DNA of 64,000 nt from JBBRYB01 sp038238115 (GTDB lineage: Bacteria; Actinomycetota; Actinomycetes; Propionibacteriales; Nocardioidaceae), in contig JBBRYB010000001.1 in NCBI GenBank assembly GCA_038238115.1, forward strand, positions 1 to 64,000. The letters are read 5' to 3'. Below the pieces are notes generated by a model. That model did not search any database and was not told where the DNA came from. It saw only the letters and a list, made by a program, of their open reading frames with translations. The position numbers and the translations under genes are program-made. Positions 51,240 to 59,938 of this stretch are shown here, piece by piece. Position 1 is the first letter of the stretch; the number at the start of each line of letters is the position of its first letter.

Positions 51240-52841
51240 ATGCAGCCCGACATCATCGCAGGTCGATACCGGGTCGTCCGTCCCGTCGGCCGCGGCGGGA
51301 TGGGCACCGTGTGGCTGTGCACCGACGAGACACTGCACCGCCAGGTCGCCGTGAAACAGATCGGCTCCCTGCCTGGGGAGTCTCCCGACGACACGGCGCG
51401 GGCTATGCGCGAGGCCCGTCTCGCCGCCGCGCTCAACCACAAGAACGCGGTCTCGATCTATGACGTCGTCGAGCAGGGTGGCACAACGTGGCTCGTGATG
51501 GAGTACGTCCCCTCCCAGACACTCTCACAACTGATCGCGTCCGAGGGCCGGATGCCGCCGGCACGAGTCGCTCACATCGGCGTCCAGGTCGCCGCGGCGC
51601 TCACCAGCGCCCACTCACTGGGGATCGTGCACCGCGACATCAAGCCCGGCAACGTCCTGGTCGGTGATGAAGACGTGGCGATGATCAGCGACTTCGGGAT
51701 CGCCCGTGGTCATCAGGACACGCACCTGACGCAGACCGGCATGGTCACGGGCACCCCGGCCTTCTTCTCCCCCGAGCTGGCTCGCGGAGAGGACCCCTCG
51801 TTCGCATCGGATGTCTGGGCTCTCGGCATCACGCTTTACACGGCTACGGAGGGTACGCCGCCGTACGAGCCGCATTCCAACCCGCTGGCCATGCTGAGCA
51901 CCATCGCACGGGAGCCACCACCGCCTCCGGCACACGCCGGGCCGCTCACCGGCGCCCTCGCCGAGATGCTCCACCCCGATGCAAGCCGACGCTCGACAAT
52001 GGCGGGGGCGCTGGCCGCTTTGCAAGCGGTCGACCAGCCCAGTAATGCGACCGCTGGTGACCAGGCGGCCGAGAAGACCAGTGCGCTGCCCGAGCACGTG
52101 CGATCCAACCGCACGGCCATCATCGAAGATTCGGTGGAACCGGTCTATGAGAGGCCGGTCACCGTACCCGCCGTGACGAGCAGCTGGTCCGACGGGCGGA
52201 CGCACCATGAACCGCCCCCTCCCCGTGAGCGCCCCGGAGCCGGCAGGCTTGCGCTCGCGCTGCTCGGCCTCCTCGTGCTAGTGGGCGCCGGCACACTGCT
52301 GTGGAACGTGCTCGACCTCGGGGCGGGCAACACGCCCGACCCCACCTCGTCGAACTCGTCGAACGCCGCCGATGGCCGGACCCGCCAGCCACCGACGAAG
52401 GATCCGGGAACTTCCATCAGCACCAACACACCCACCTCGCAGAGCGGGTCCACCTCCGCGGAGCCGTCGCCCACGCCGTCAACCTCTGAGGCGACGACGC
52501 CACCGACAACGGACCAAACGACGCCCGCCCCGCCCGCTTCGGCCGGGCGCGTTGGGTTCACTCGCTCCTACTACGCCACGGTGCTCGACGACCTCGATGC
52601 CGGCTGGAGCATGATTGCACCCAGCATGCAGGAGGGCCTCGGTCGGCAGTCGTACGACGACTTCTGGGGTTCAATCGACTCGGTCGACGTCAGCAGTGTC
52701 GTTGCCGTCGACTCCGAGACCGTTCGCTACCAGATCACTTACACGTTTGACAACGGGACCACGTCGGTTGAGAACAAACAGCTCACGCTGCAGCCGAACA
52801 ACGGCTCCTACCTGATCACCAGCGACACGACAGTCGGCTAG
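51240..52841 (+). CDS. Transmembrane Ser/Thr protein kinase (PknB type)
   Basis: A 533-residue receptor kinase. Residues 1-260 hold the kinase: VGRGGMGTVW (P-loop), VAVKQI (Lys), HRDIKPGNVL (catalytic Asp), SDFGIARG (DFG) and the segment TGTPAFFSPE. A linker follows, then a single span at about 336-358 (LALALLGLLVLVGAGTLLW), a Ser/Thr/Pro-rich stalk and a C-terminal extracellular domain of about 90 residues that looks NTF2-like (SYYATVLDDLDAGWSMIAP). No PASTA repeats are seen, so the ligand differs from that of PknB itself. Confidence 0.92.
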   Translation: MQPDIIAGRYRVVRPVGRGGMGTVWLCTDETLHRQVAVKQIGSLPGESPDDTARAMREARLAAALNHKNAVSIYDVVEQGGTTWLVMEYVPSQTLSQLIASEGRMPPARVAHIGVQVAAALTSAHSLGIVHRDIKPGNVLVGDEDVAMISDFGIARGHQDTHLTQTGMVTGTPAFFSPELARGEDPSFASDVWALGITLYTATEGTPPYEPHSNPLAMLSTIAREPPPPPAHAGPLTGALAEMLHPDASRRSTMAGALAALQAVDQPSNATAGDQAAEKTSALPEHVRSNRTAIIEDSVEPVYERPVTVPAVTSSWSDGRTHHEPPPPRERPGAGRLALALLGLLVLVGAGTLLWNVLDLGAGNTPDPTSSNSSNAADGRTRQPPTKDPGTSISTNTPTSQSGSTSAEPSPTPSTSEATTPPTTDQTTPAPPASAGRVGFTRSYYATVLDDLDAGWSMIAPSMQEGLGRQSYDDFWGSIDSVDVSSVVAVDSETVRYQITYTFDNGTTSVENKQLTLQPNNGSYLITSDTTVG

Positions 52842-53026
52842 GCGATACAAACGTCGGTGTCATCGGTCCCCGCCCGCGTGTCCATGACAGCGGCGTAGCG
52901 TTCTGTTAACATCACTCTGCGTTAACACCATTGGACAAAGGTTGCTTTTGGTCGGGCAGCTGCGGATTGGCTGGATACCAGGGACACATGCGGGAAATAC
53001 CAGAAGCCGGCCGTGTGGAGGGCGTC

Positions 53027-54892
53027 ATGAACCGGGACTCGAAGCTGGCACAGGTTCTCGTGGAGTTCGCCCACACGCTGGGCACCGACTACTCGATCCA
53101 AAACATCCTGGATCACCTCGTGCGTCGGATCACCGACGTGCTGCCCGTCACCGGTGCGGGCGTGATGCTGATGACCGAAAGTGACCTGCACTTCGTCGCC
53201 GCCTCGAACGAGGTGGTTCAGCGCATCGAGGCGCTGCAAGCCGAGTTGCAGGAAGGTCCCTGCCTGCAGGCATACCGGACTGGTGAATCCGTGCAGATTC
53301 CGGACCTGGCGCAAGACCAACGTTTCCCACACTTCTCTCCGCGCGCCCTCGAGCGTGGCCTGGCAGCGGTCTTCACGTTCCCGATCGGGCTTGCTGAGCA
53401 TCGCCTCGGCGCCCTGGACCTCTATCGAGACACCGCGGGTTCGCTCAACGAGGGTGACATGAAGGCCGCGCAGGTGCTTGCCGACGTGACGGCTGCCTAC
53501 CTGTTTAACGCCCAGGCCCGCGCCGAAGCGTCCGCGAACAACGAGCGGCTGCGGCAGCTCGGCCTGCACGACCCATTGACGGGACTGCCGAACCGCGTCC
53601 TGCTGCGGGAGATGCTGGAGCATGCGGTAGCGCGGGCCCGTCGTTCACACTGCATGGCGGCGGTGCTGTTTGCCGACCTCGACGACTTCAAGTCGGTCAA
53701 CGACCGGTACGGCCACCAGATCGGCGACGAGCTGCTGGTCGCCGTCGCTGAACGCCTCGAGCACGTGTTGCGATCGGGTGACACGCTCGCCCGGCTGTCA
53801 GGCGATGAGTTCGTGATCTTGTGTGAGGATCTCACTGAGACATCCCAGGGCGTCCTTGTCGCCGAGCGGGTCGCGGCGGCGCTCGCGGAACCGTTCGCGC
53901 TCGACGGGCACAACCTGGAGATGTCAGCCAGCGTCGGGATGGCGTTCTCTGGGCCGGGCGAAGACATCCCAGAGTCGCTACTTCGGGACGCGGACCTGGC
54001 GATGTACGAGGCGAAGATGGCGGGAGGAGCACAGCACCAGGTCGTCGACATCACCTCCCGGCTCGCGGCGGATCATCGCAGGTATCTCGAACAGGACCTG
54101 CGCCGCGCGCTGGCCGACAACGACTTCCAGGTGGCATACCAACCCATCGTCAACGCGCCGGGGGGCGAGCTCCTCGGCGTCGAGGCGCTACTGCGCTGGC
54201 ACCACCCGCAGCGAGGCTGGGTGAAGCCCGAGATGATCCTGGCGGCCGCCGAACGCACCGGGATGATGTTCTCCCTCGGGGAGTGGGTGCTCACCCAAGC
54301 CTGCAAAGATTTCAACGGCTGGCGGCGCGACTACGGGAATCTCGTTCCGCAGGTTTCCGTCAACGTGTCCGGTCGCCAGGTGATGGGACCTGGTTTCGCT
54401 GAGACGGTGGAACAGGTGCTCCACGACACCGGTACCGACCCGGCAGATCTCTACTTGGAGATCACGGAGACCGTCCTCATCGATGACTCTTCTCGCGCCG
54501 CCGCGGTTCTCGGAGCGTTGAAGGACATCGGGATCGGACTTGTCCTGGACGACTTCGGCACCGGATACTCCTCACTCAGCTATCTACGCCGGTTCCCGTT
54601 CGACGTGGTCAAGATCGACCAAAGCTTCATCGCCGACCTCGGAAGCGAGACCACGGGAGCCATCGTCTCTGCCATCATCGACCTCGGCCACCTCCTGCAC
54701 CTGTCCGTGCTCGCCGAGGGCATCGAGACCCCTGCACAGCTGACCCAAGCCACCAAGCTTGGCGTCGACAGTGCTCAGGGCTACCACATCAGCTACCCGC
54801 TGCTGCCGGACCAGCTCCGCAGAAGAGTTCTCGACCCATCGTTGAACGCGCCGATCCACCTGCCGCTCCACGCCGCCCCGGCTCAGGTCTAG
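53027..54892 (+). CDS. GAF-GGDEF-EAL cyclic-di-GMP signalling protein
   Basis: A 621-residue soluble regulator. A GAF sensor domain occupies about residues 1-165. The diguanylate cyclase domain (about 180-345) has RSGDTLARLSGDEF, i.e. an SGDEF active loop with an RxxD inhibitory site five residues before it. The EAL domain (about 360-610) has LLGVEALLRW, VLDDFGTGYSSLSYLRRFPFDVVKIDQSFI and metal-binding residues as in active phosphodiesterases. Both activities are plausible. ATG at 53027 has a GGAG site. Confidence 0.9.
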   Translation: MNRDSKLAQVLVEFAHTLGTDYSIQNILDHLVRRITDVLPVTGAGVMLMTESDLHFVAASNEVVQRIEALQAELQEGPCLQAYRTGESVQIPDLAQDQRFPHFSPRALERGLAAVFTFPIGLAEHRLGALDLYRDTAGSLNEGDMKAAQVLADVTAAYLFNAQARAEASANNERLRQLGLHDPLTGLPNRVLLREMLEHAVARARRSHCMAAVLFADLDDFKSVNDRYGHQIGDELLVAVAERLEHVLRSGDTLARLSGDEFVILCEDLTETSQGVLVAERVAAALAEPFALDGHNLEMSASVGMAFSGPGEDIPESLLRDADLAMYEAKMAGGAQHQVVDITSRLAADHRRYLEQDLRRALADNDFQVAYQPIVNAPGGELLGVEALLRWHHPQRGWVKPEMILAAAERTGMMFSLGEWVLTQACKDFNGWRRDYGNLVPQVSVNVSGRQVMGPGFAETVEQVLHDTGTDPADLYLEITETVLIDDSSRAAAVLGALKDIGIGLVLDDFGTGYSSLSYLRRFPFDVVKIDQSFIADLGSETTGAIVSAIIDLGHLLHLSVLAEGIETPAQLTQATKLGVDSAQGYHISYPLLPDQLRRRVLDPSLNAPIHLPLHAAPAQV

Positions 54893-55162
54893 GGTCCTCT
54901 CCTGACGCCCGCCGCGCCTGTGCGGAAACCCGTGACGGCGTGGTGGGCGGGTTGCCAAGGCCGGCCAGTGGTTGTGCCGATCGGTTCGACGACCTGGGCT
55001 GACGGGTGCAGCGTCGGCGCAGGTGTGAGCCTGGCACCGGTGGGTACGCCCTCGATGACGGGGCCCGCGCCGCGACCCCGCATCGGCGTACGCCGCGGAG
55101 CAGTCACTCTCGGACCACGTGAGCCGGGCTAGGACGAGCCAGACCCCAATGAGGAGCAGACC

Positions 55163-55696
55163 ATGGCCAATCAGTTCGAGCTCGACGTGACGAGAATCCG
55201 GGACGACGCCCGCGCCCACATGGAGGCCGGCCCCGTGACGTCCGCCTATGGAGCCGACCTGGATCGCGTGATCGAGGTACTCAACGAAGTGATCGCGACG
55301 GAGGTCGTGTGCTTCCTGCGCTACAGCCAGCATGCGATCGCCGCCACAGGGATGAACAGCGAACAGGTCGCGGGCGAGTTCACCGAGCACGCCGGCGAGG
55401 AGATGCAGCATGGGCTGCGCGCCGCGACCAGGGTGAGCCAGCTCGGCGGCACCCCGGACTTCGACCCTACGACGCTGTCTCAGCGATCTCACACCGAGTA
55501 CGTCACGACCGAGGATGCCGACCTCACCCGCATGCTGGAGGAAAACCTCGTGGCGGAGCGGGTCGTCATCACCACCTACCAGGAGATCATCCGCTGGCTC
55601 GGAGACGGTGACCCGACGACGCGTCGTCTGATGGAGTCGATCCTCGCCGAAGAGGAGGAGCACGCCGACGACATCAACGACCTCCTGGGCAACTGA
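55163..55696 (+). CDS. Ferritin-like (bacterioferritin-type) protein
   Basis: A 177-residue four-helix protein with the di-iron signature of ferritin-like proteins: EVIATEVVCFLRYSQHAIA, EHAGEEMQHGLRAA and the C-terminal ESILAEEEEHADDINDLLG, giving the Glu/His ligands E..EEMQH and EEEEHADD. Iron storage or peroxide defence is likely. The ATG has a GAGGAG site. It ends near the hairpin at 55700. Confidence 0.85.
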   Translation: MANQFELDVTRIRDDARAHMEAGPVTSAYGADLDRVIEVLNEVIATEVVCFLRYSQHAIAATGMNSEQVAGEFTEHAGEEMQHGLRAATRVSQLGGTPDFDPTTLSQRSHTEYVTTEDADLTRMLEENLVAERVVITTYQEIIRWLGDGDPTTRRLMESILAEEEEHADDINDLLGN

Positions 55697-55699
55697 GCG

Positions 55700-55717
55700 A
55701 TTGACACGCTTGTCAAT
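55700..55717. terminator. Hairpin between convergent genes
   Basis: ATTGACA-CGCT-TGTCAAT is a perfect 7-bp stem with a 4-base loop, placed between the ferritin-like gene stop (55694-55696) and the stop of the convergent gene at 55713. It is a candidate bidirectional terminator; a U-tract is missing. Confidence 0.45.
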
Positions 55718-56777
55718 GCACGACGAGCCGGATGACGCGCCGGGTAAGCGCGGGCGTCTCGCCGCCCAACAGATAGCCACCTTCTGGCGTCACGAGTACG
55801 CCGGTGTCGGCCAAGGCGTAAGGCAACCGCCCGGCCCGCCGAAACGTGAGGTCGGCCGGGTCGAACCACCACATTTCGGCCGTGACGGCATCGGGTGCGG
55901 TCCGGCCACCCACGAGCAGGATCCGATCGCCCACCATCAGTGCGGAGCCGTGGCCGAGCGGTCGCGGTAGGTGCGCCACGACGCCCGTACGGCCGGTCAG
56001 CGGGTCCAGTCGCTGCACCACGTCGAGCAGCTGCCCGTCGCGCTCACCGCCGAAGAGCCAGACGGCGCCGCCCGCCACGACCGCTGCCGGGTATCGAACC
56101 CCGACCGCCAGCCGCCCGAGAGCCTCGAAGTGACGGCCGTCCGTCGTGCCCAGGACGCTTGCCGATGTGGCGCGTCCGTCATACCCGCCGATCACGAGAG
56201 ACTGTCGGCCTACCGTCGCGGTTACCAGGTCGGCGCGGGGAGTCGGCAGCTGCCCCACGATCCGCCAGCGGCTCGCCGGGCCTCCGCCCAGCCGCCCCAG
56301 GGCCTGGACGGTTGCCTGCTCGGTTGCGCCACCACCACCGATCACCGCGGGGGCTCCGCCCAGGCGCGCCCCAGCGGCATCGTGCACCGGTACGGCGAGA
56401 TCCGGCAGGGGCGTCACGTCGCCGTGGCTCAGTGACAGCCGATACGCACGTGCCGTCGACTGGTCGCCCTCGACGAGCCCACCTGCGACAACCGCGCCAC
56501 GGCCGGCGCCGACCACCACCTCACGGGCCACCCGCACCGGCAATGACCAGGGCGCAACCGTCGCTCTGACCACGGCATGAGCCGAGGTCGCGGGTCGCCC
56601 CGGTGGCTTCGAGCTGGACGGCGATGGTGCCGAGGCCGGTTGCCAGGGGGTCGGCTGGTGGTACGGCGTCGGCGCGGACCTGGTCGAGCCCACTGTCGGA
56701 GCAGCGGTGTCCGTGCATCCGACCGTGGTGGCCGCCGCACACGCGAGCATACTTACGAGTAGACCGAGCCGCGTCAC
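55713..56777 (-). CDS. Lipoprotein with Kelch-like beta-propeller
   Basis: A 354-residue exported lipoprotein. The signal ends with a lipobox (ATTVGC, Cys21). A Thr/Pro-rich linker is followed by repeats of the Kelch type: GGGRGAVVAGGLV, IGGYDGRATSASVLG, WLFGGERDGQLLDVVQRLDPLTG and LLVGGRTAPDAVTAEMWWFDPADLTFRRAGRL. A surface binding or sensing function is possible. The start overlaps the upstream gene stop by four bases, so the two are translated together. Confidence 0.78.
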   Translation of the reverse strand: MTRLGLLVSMLACAAATTVGCTDTAAPTVGSTRSAPTPYHQPTPWQPASAPSPSSSKPPGRPATSAHAVVRATVAPWSLPVRVAREVVVGAGRGAVVAGGLVEGDQSTARAYRLSLSHGDVTPLPDLAVPVHDAAGARLGGAPAVIGGGGATEQATVQALGRLGGGPASRWRIVGQLPTPRADLVTATVGRQSLVIGGYDGRATSASVLGTTDGRHFEALGRLAVGVRYPAAVVAGGAVWLFGGERDGQLLDVVQRLDPLTGRTGVVAHLPRPLGHGSALMVGDRILLVGGRTAPDAVTAEMWWFDPADLTFRRAGRLPYALADTGVLVTPEGGYLLGGETPALTRRVIRLVVH

Positions 56778-58054
56778 CGCGTATTTCCCGTGTGTCCTAA
56801 GGAGTACCGGCCAGGCTGCGGCCAGGCAGCCAGCCCATGGGGGCTCCCACCGACGTGGATCCTTGCCGCTAACAGGCCGTTCCTGGTGTTGAAGCCGTAA
56901 ACGTCGCCGTCGTAGCGGCCCGACACCCAGAGCATCCGACCGTCCGCCGAGACCGCGCCCATGTCGGGACTTCCGCCGCCGGGGATGACCCAGGTGTCGA
57001 CGATCTTGTGCTGCTCGAATGAGACGACGCTCACCTCGCCGGCCCCGCGGTCGGTGACGTAGAGCAGCCGGCCGTCGCGACTGGGCATGAGACCGTGCGG
57101 CATGCTCGGCGTCGCGATCGAGCCAAGGCGTCGGAAGGGTCGGGCGCCGACGAGCACAACCTTGTCGCTCATCATCGCGGCGACGAAGAACGTCTTCCCG
57201 TCCGGCGAGATTCGCACGTCCTGCGGCATGCTCGTTGAACCGAGGGCCAGCCGCCCCAGCACCTTGTGCGTCAGCGTCGAGATCCTGAGCAGTGTCCCGG
57301 AGAACTCACACGTGACGACGAAGAAGCGGCCGTTGCCCGAGAAGTCCGCGTGATTGGGACCGTCGCAGCCGCGGTAGTGCCGACCGGCTCCTCGGAAGGT
57401 CTTCGGGTCGACGAACTTGATCTCGTCATGCTCCTCGACCATGACGATCGCCTGCTTGCCGTCGGGCGTGAAGTAGAGGTTATAGGGGCGCGGCACGTCG
57501 ATACGCCCCTGGACGGTCGCCGTCCGCGGGTTGACCGAGACCAGCTGGTTCGCTGCGCTCGCGTCCACGTACAGCGTGGAGAGGTCGTACGACGGGTTGA
57601 CGTGCTGCGAGAGCGAGCCGGACCGGATGATCCGCACAACCCGGTGGGTGCGTTGGTCGATCACCGTCGTGGTATCGCCTTGGGAGTCCGGGACGTAGAG
57701 GTATGGCGGGTCGTGCGCGACCGTGCGGCTCAGCATGCCTGCCCCTGCCGCGGAGTAGACGTTGTTGTGCACGACCGGCGGCATGCCCGGCAGCGGGTTG
57801 CGGAACGGTCCGGCGACGCCACCAGGAGGCCCCGCGTGGCCGGACCCGCCGAACCCGCCGGACCCGCCCGAGTGGCGTGCGCCACCCGACTGGCCGGACG
57901 AGCCGGACGACGGCCCGACCGTCGAGGCGGAGGGACCGGGCACCGACACAGCGGCGGGGCCGGGGGGCCTGGCCGCCGTACTCGTACATGCACTGATGGA
58001 CACCAGCACCACGCAGACGAGCACACCTCCTCGCCGGCGCTGCACGGTCGTCAC
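56774..58054 (-). CDS. YncE-like beta-propeller lipoprotein
   Basis: A 426-residue exported protein. The signal ends with a lipobox (SISAC, Cys23), then a Pro/Gly/Ser-rich linker. The propeller blades have YVPDSQGDTTTVIDQRTHRVVRII, LYFTPDGKQAIVMVE, DVRISPDGKTFFVAA, LMPSRDGRLLYVTDRGAGEVSVV and GRMLWVSGRYDGDVYGFNT, the YncE/PQQ-cytochrome-D1 type. GTG at 58054 is preceded by GAAGGAAG. Coupled to the Kelch lipoprotein downstream. Confidence 0.84.
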   Translation of the reverse strand: MTTVQRRRGGVLVCVVLVSISACTSTAARPPGPAAVSVPGPSASTVGPSSGSSGQSGGARHSGGSGGFGGSGHAGPPGGVAGPFRNPLPGMPPVVHNNVYSAAGAGMLSRTVAHDPPYLYVPDSQGDTTTVIDQRTHRVVRIIRSGSLSQHVNPSYDLSTLYVDASAANQLVSVNPRTATVQGRIDVPRPYNLYFTPDGKQAIVMVEEHDEIKFVDPKTFRGAGRHYRGCDGPNHADFSGNGRFFVVTCEFSGTLLRISTLTHKVLGRLALGSTSMPQDVRISPDGKTFFVAAMMSDKVVLVGARPFRRLGSIATPSMPHGLMPSRDGRLLYVTDRGAGEVSVVSFEQHKIVDTWVIPGGGSPDMGAVSADGRMLWVSGRYDGDVYGFNTRNGLLAARIHVGGSPHGLAAWPQPGRYSLGHTGNTR

Positions 58055-58142
58055 GCTTCCTTCGCAAGTAAGGGTTAGGACGGTCACCGTAGCCCCGACC
58101 CGGTTAGCGCAGGGCAAGATTCGCGCGCTGCGCGGTTGCGTG

Positions 58143-58847
58143 TCAGATCGGCTTATCGCTGGCATTCGCTGGCCAGGCGGCGACCCGCTCGACGAGCTCG
58201 GTAAGGGCGGTGATCGTGACATCGGGCGGCGTGAAGTATGCCGGATAGCCGCCCCCGCTCCGGTTGATCCACGCCGTCGCCAATCCGGCCCGGGCCGCGC
58301 CATCGATGTCCCAGGGATGAACCGCCACCAGGACGAGGTCGTCAACACGCACGCCACAGCGCCGCGCGGCGTACTCGTAAGCTCCGCGGGCTGGCTTCCA
58401 CACCCCGGCATCCTCCACGCTCAGCAGAGTCTCGAACTCTCCGAGGATTCCAGCGCTCGTCAGAAGCCGTTCGGCTACCTGTGTCGCTCCGTTGGTGAGC
58501 GTGACGAGGCGCAGTCCGGCCGCACGCAGCCGACGTACCCCGTCGGGCACGTCAGGGTGCACAAGAAGCCGCGTGAAGCCGTCCAGGACGTAGTCGACCG
58601 CCTCGTCGATGTCGCGGTTCAACGAGACGCTGGCGAGGACGGTGCGCAGGGCCCCGTCGGCCAGAACAGCGAACTTCTCCTGTGAGGCGGCTGCGGTCAG
58701 GGCGAACCCGTCGCGCAGCAGCGAGGCAAACCACAGCAGCGCGACGTGTTCGGGAGCTCCGACGTCAGCGAACCGGCCGGCCATCGGCTTCATGTCCGAC
58801 AGCGTCTCGTTGACGTCGAAGACCACCACGGTCGGGGAGGTAGGCAT
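58143..58847 (-). CDS. Haloacid dehalogenase type II
   Basis: A 234-residue HAD-superfamily hydrolase of the L-2-haloacid dehalogenase type. The nucleophile motif is VVVFDVNETLSDM, motif II LVTLTNGA, motif III Lys in VWKPARGAYEYAA and motif IV AVHPWDIDGAARAGLATAWINR. It could remove halogens from 2-haloacids, although many relatives act on phosphorylated metabolites. The ATG at 58847 has a GAAGGAGA site. Confidence 0.9.
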   Translation of the reverse strand: MPTSPTVVVFDVNETLSDMKPMAGRFADVGAPEHVALLWFASLLRDGFALTAAASQEKFAVLADGALRTVLASVSLNRDIDEAVDYVLDGFTRLLVHPDVPDGVRRLRAAGLRLVTLTNGATQVAERLLTSAGILGEFETLLSVEDAGVWKPARGAYEYAARRCGVRVDDLVLVAVHPWDIDGAARAGLATAWINRSGGGYPAYFTPPDVTITALTELVERVAAWPANASDKPI

Positions 58848-58918
58848 GGTTGTCTCCTTCAGATCGGGCGTTTCGGGGTCGGCCGATGTCTCTCGCTGCG
58901 CAGCCGTTCCGGTCACCG

Positions 58919-59044
58919 TCAGCGTCGGCGGGCGACCCAGACGAGCAGTATGACCAGACAGATCACGATCACGACGGCCAGCCAGTGGTGCCCACCAAAG
59001 GGAAAGATGCGACCCACCGGCCGGATCCTCGCGACGTCGATCAT
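58919..59044 (-). CDS. Small single-span membrane protein (41 aa)
   Basis: A 41-residue frame: MIDVARIRPVGRIFPFGGHH, then a hydrophobic span LAVVIVICLVILLVWVA and a basic end RRR. It ends just before the dehalogenase gene region. The translation is strongly protein-like for its size, although the start has only a weak GACGAG site. Function unknown. Confidence 0.5.
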   Translation of the reverse strand: MIDVARIRPVGRIFPFGGHHWLAVVIVICLVILLVWVARRR

Positions 59045-59104
59045 CTCGTCAGTGTGTCACCGACGAACCACCGATGAGCCGGTGGCGGTCAGAGGCTGCC
59101 GGGC

Positions 59105-59644
59105 TCAGCGCACGAAGGTCAGCACGAGGACAGGGTTACCGTCTTGCACGTCGAACGACCTCAACGTCCCGCCCGCGCCCTTGAACTGCCCCACGCCGCC
59201 GGTGATCGCCAGGTTGACCGCGTTGAGGTGCTTGTATATGCAGCCAGAGACAGTGATCTGGCCCTGCTTGTAGACGCGAAGCGTCGCCTGACAGTTGGTC
59301 GTTGAGATTCCCTGCTCACAGCGCACCGATCCTCGACCGACCACCGCCTGCCCGGTCTCGTCGAACAGCCGTAGGTCCAGGAGGAAGAAGTCGCCCGGTG
59401 AGTCACCTGGCACGTCCACGTCCACAACACGCTGTCGGACCTGCTGGTCCACGAGCGTCAACGTTTCCTTGCCCCCTCCAGCGATGCGCTGAGCAGCGAC
59501 AACCGACGCGACGCGCTGCCCGGCCCAGGTCCGCTCGGGGTCGAGATGGGCTCCAGTGGCGGGTGATGTCCCGATGCTCAGCAGCGCCACCACCAACCCG
59601 ACCGCACCAGTGACCGCCACCGCTGTGACTCGTCGAACGTTCAT
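59105..59644 (-). CDS. Secreted allene-oxide-cyclase/dirigent-like barrel protein
   Basis: A 179-residue exported protein. Signal peptide residues 1-32 (VTAVAVTGAVGLVVALLSIGTSPATGA). The mature part resembles the small beta-barrel of allene oxide cyclase/dirigent proteins: DFFLLDLRLFDETGQAVVGRGSVRCEQG, TLRVYKQGQITVSGCIY, NLAITGGVGQFKGAGGTLRSFDV. The ATG at 59644 has an AGGAGG site. Substrate unknown; binding is more certain than catalysis. Confidence 0.8.
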   Translation of the reverse strand: MNVRRVTAVAVTGAVGLVVALLSIGTSPATGAHLDPERTWAGQRVASVVAAQRIAGGGKETLTLVDQQVRQRVVDVDVPGDSPGDFFLLDLRLFDETGQAVVGRGSVRCEQGISTTNCQATLRVYKQGQITVSGCIYKHLNAVNLAITGGVGQFKGAGGTLRSFDVQDGNPVLVLTFVR

Positions 59645-59812
59645 GACTACCTCCTCGATAGGCAGCCACAGGAGCCGCCGAACTCTAGGACGCGGCCACG
59701 CCGGCTCCGTGCCGGCGTGGGATGCCGTCCCGCAGGGAGGACAAGGTAGCAGATTGGCTACTGACGGTGATGGAACCAAGGCGAAGCGTGTATGCAGACC
59801 GGGCCCTCGGGC

Positions 59813-59938
59813 GGAACAACTGACGCCTCGAGCGGAACGACCGACGCCTCGAGCGGAACAACTGGCCTCTCGGGCGGAACAACTGGCCTCTCGGGCGGAA
59901 CAACTGACGCCTCGAGCGAAACAACTGACGCCTCGGGC
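59813..59938. repeat. Six tandem copies of a 21-bp repeat
   Basis: Six units of GGAACAACTGACGCCTCGAGC in a row: 59813, 59834, 59855, 59876, 59897, 59918, each ending 20 bases later. Differences are single bases, mostly A/C, G/T and AGC/GGC ends; the third and fourth units are identical. The array begins immediately next to the stop codon of the epimerase gene (59939-59941, minus strand). It lies in untranslated DNA and does not have the size or spacer pattern of CRISPR. Confidence 0.85.

Noticed and set aside
54584..55780. 398-codon minus-strand frame across the EAL domain and the ferritin-like gene
   Set aside because: It spans two real plus-strand genes and their gap; the translation is compositionally biased and without domain.
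59813..59938. CRISPR array
   Set aside because: The repeats follow each other directly without unique spacers and are too short.
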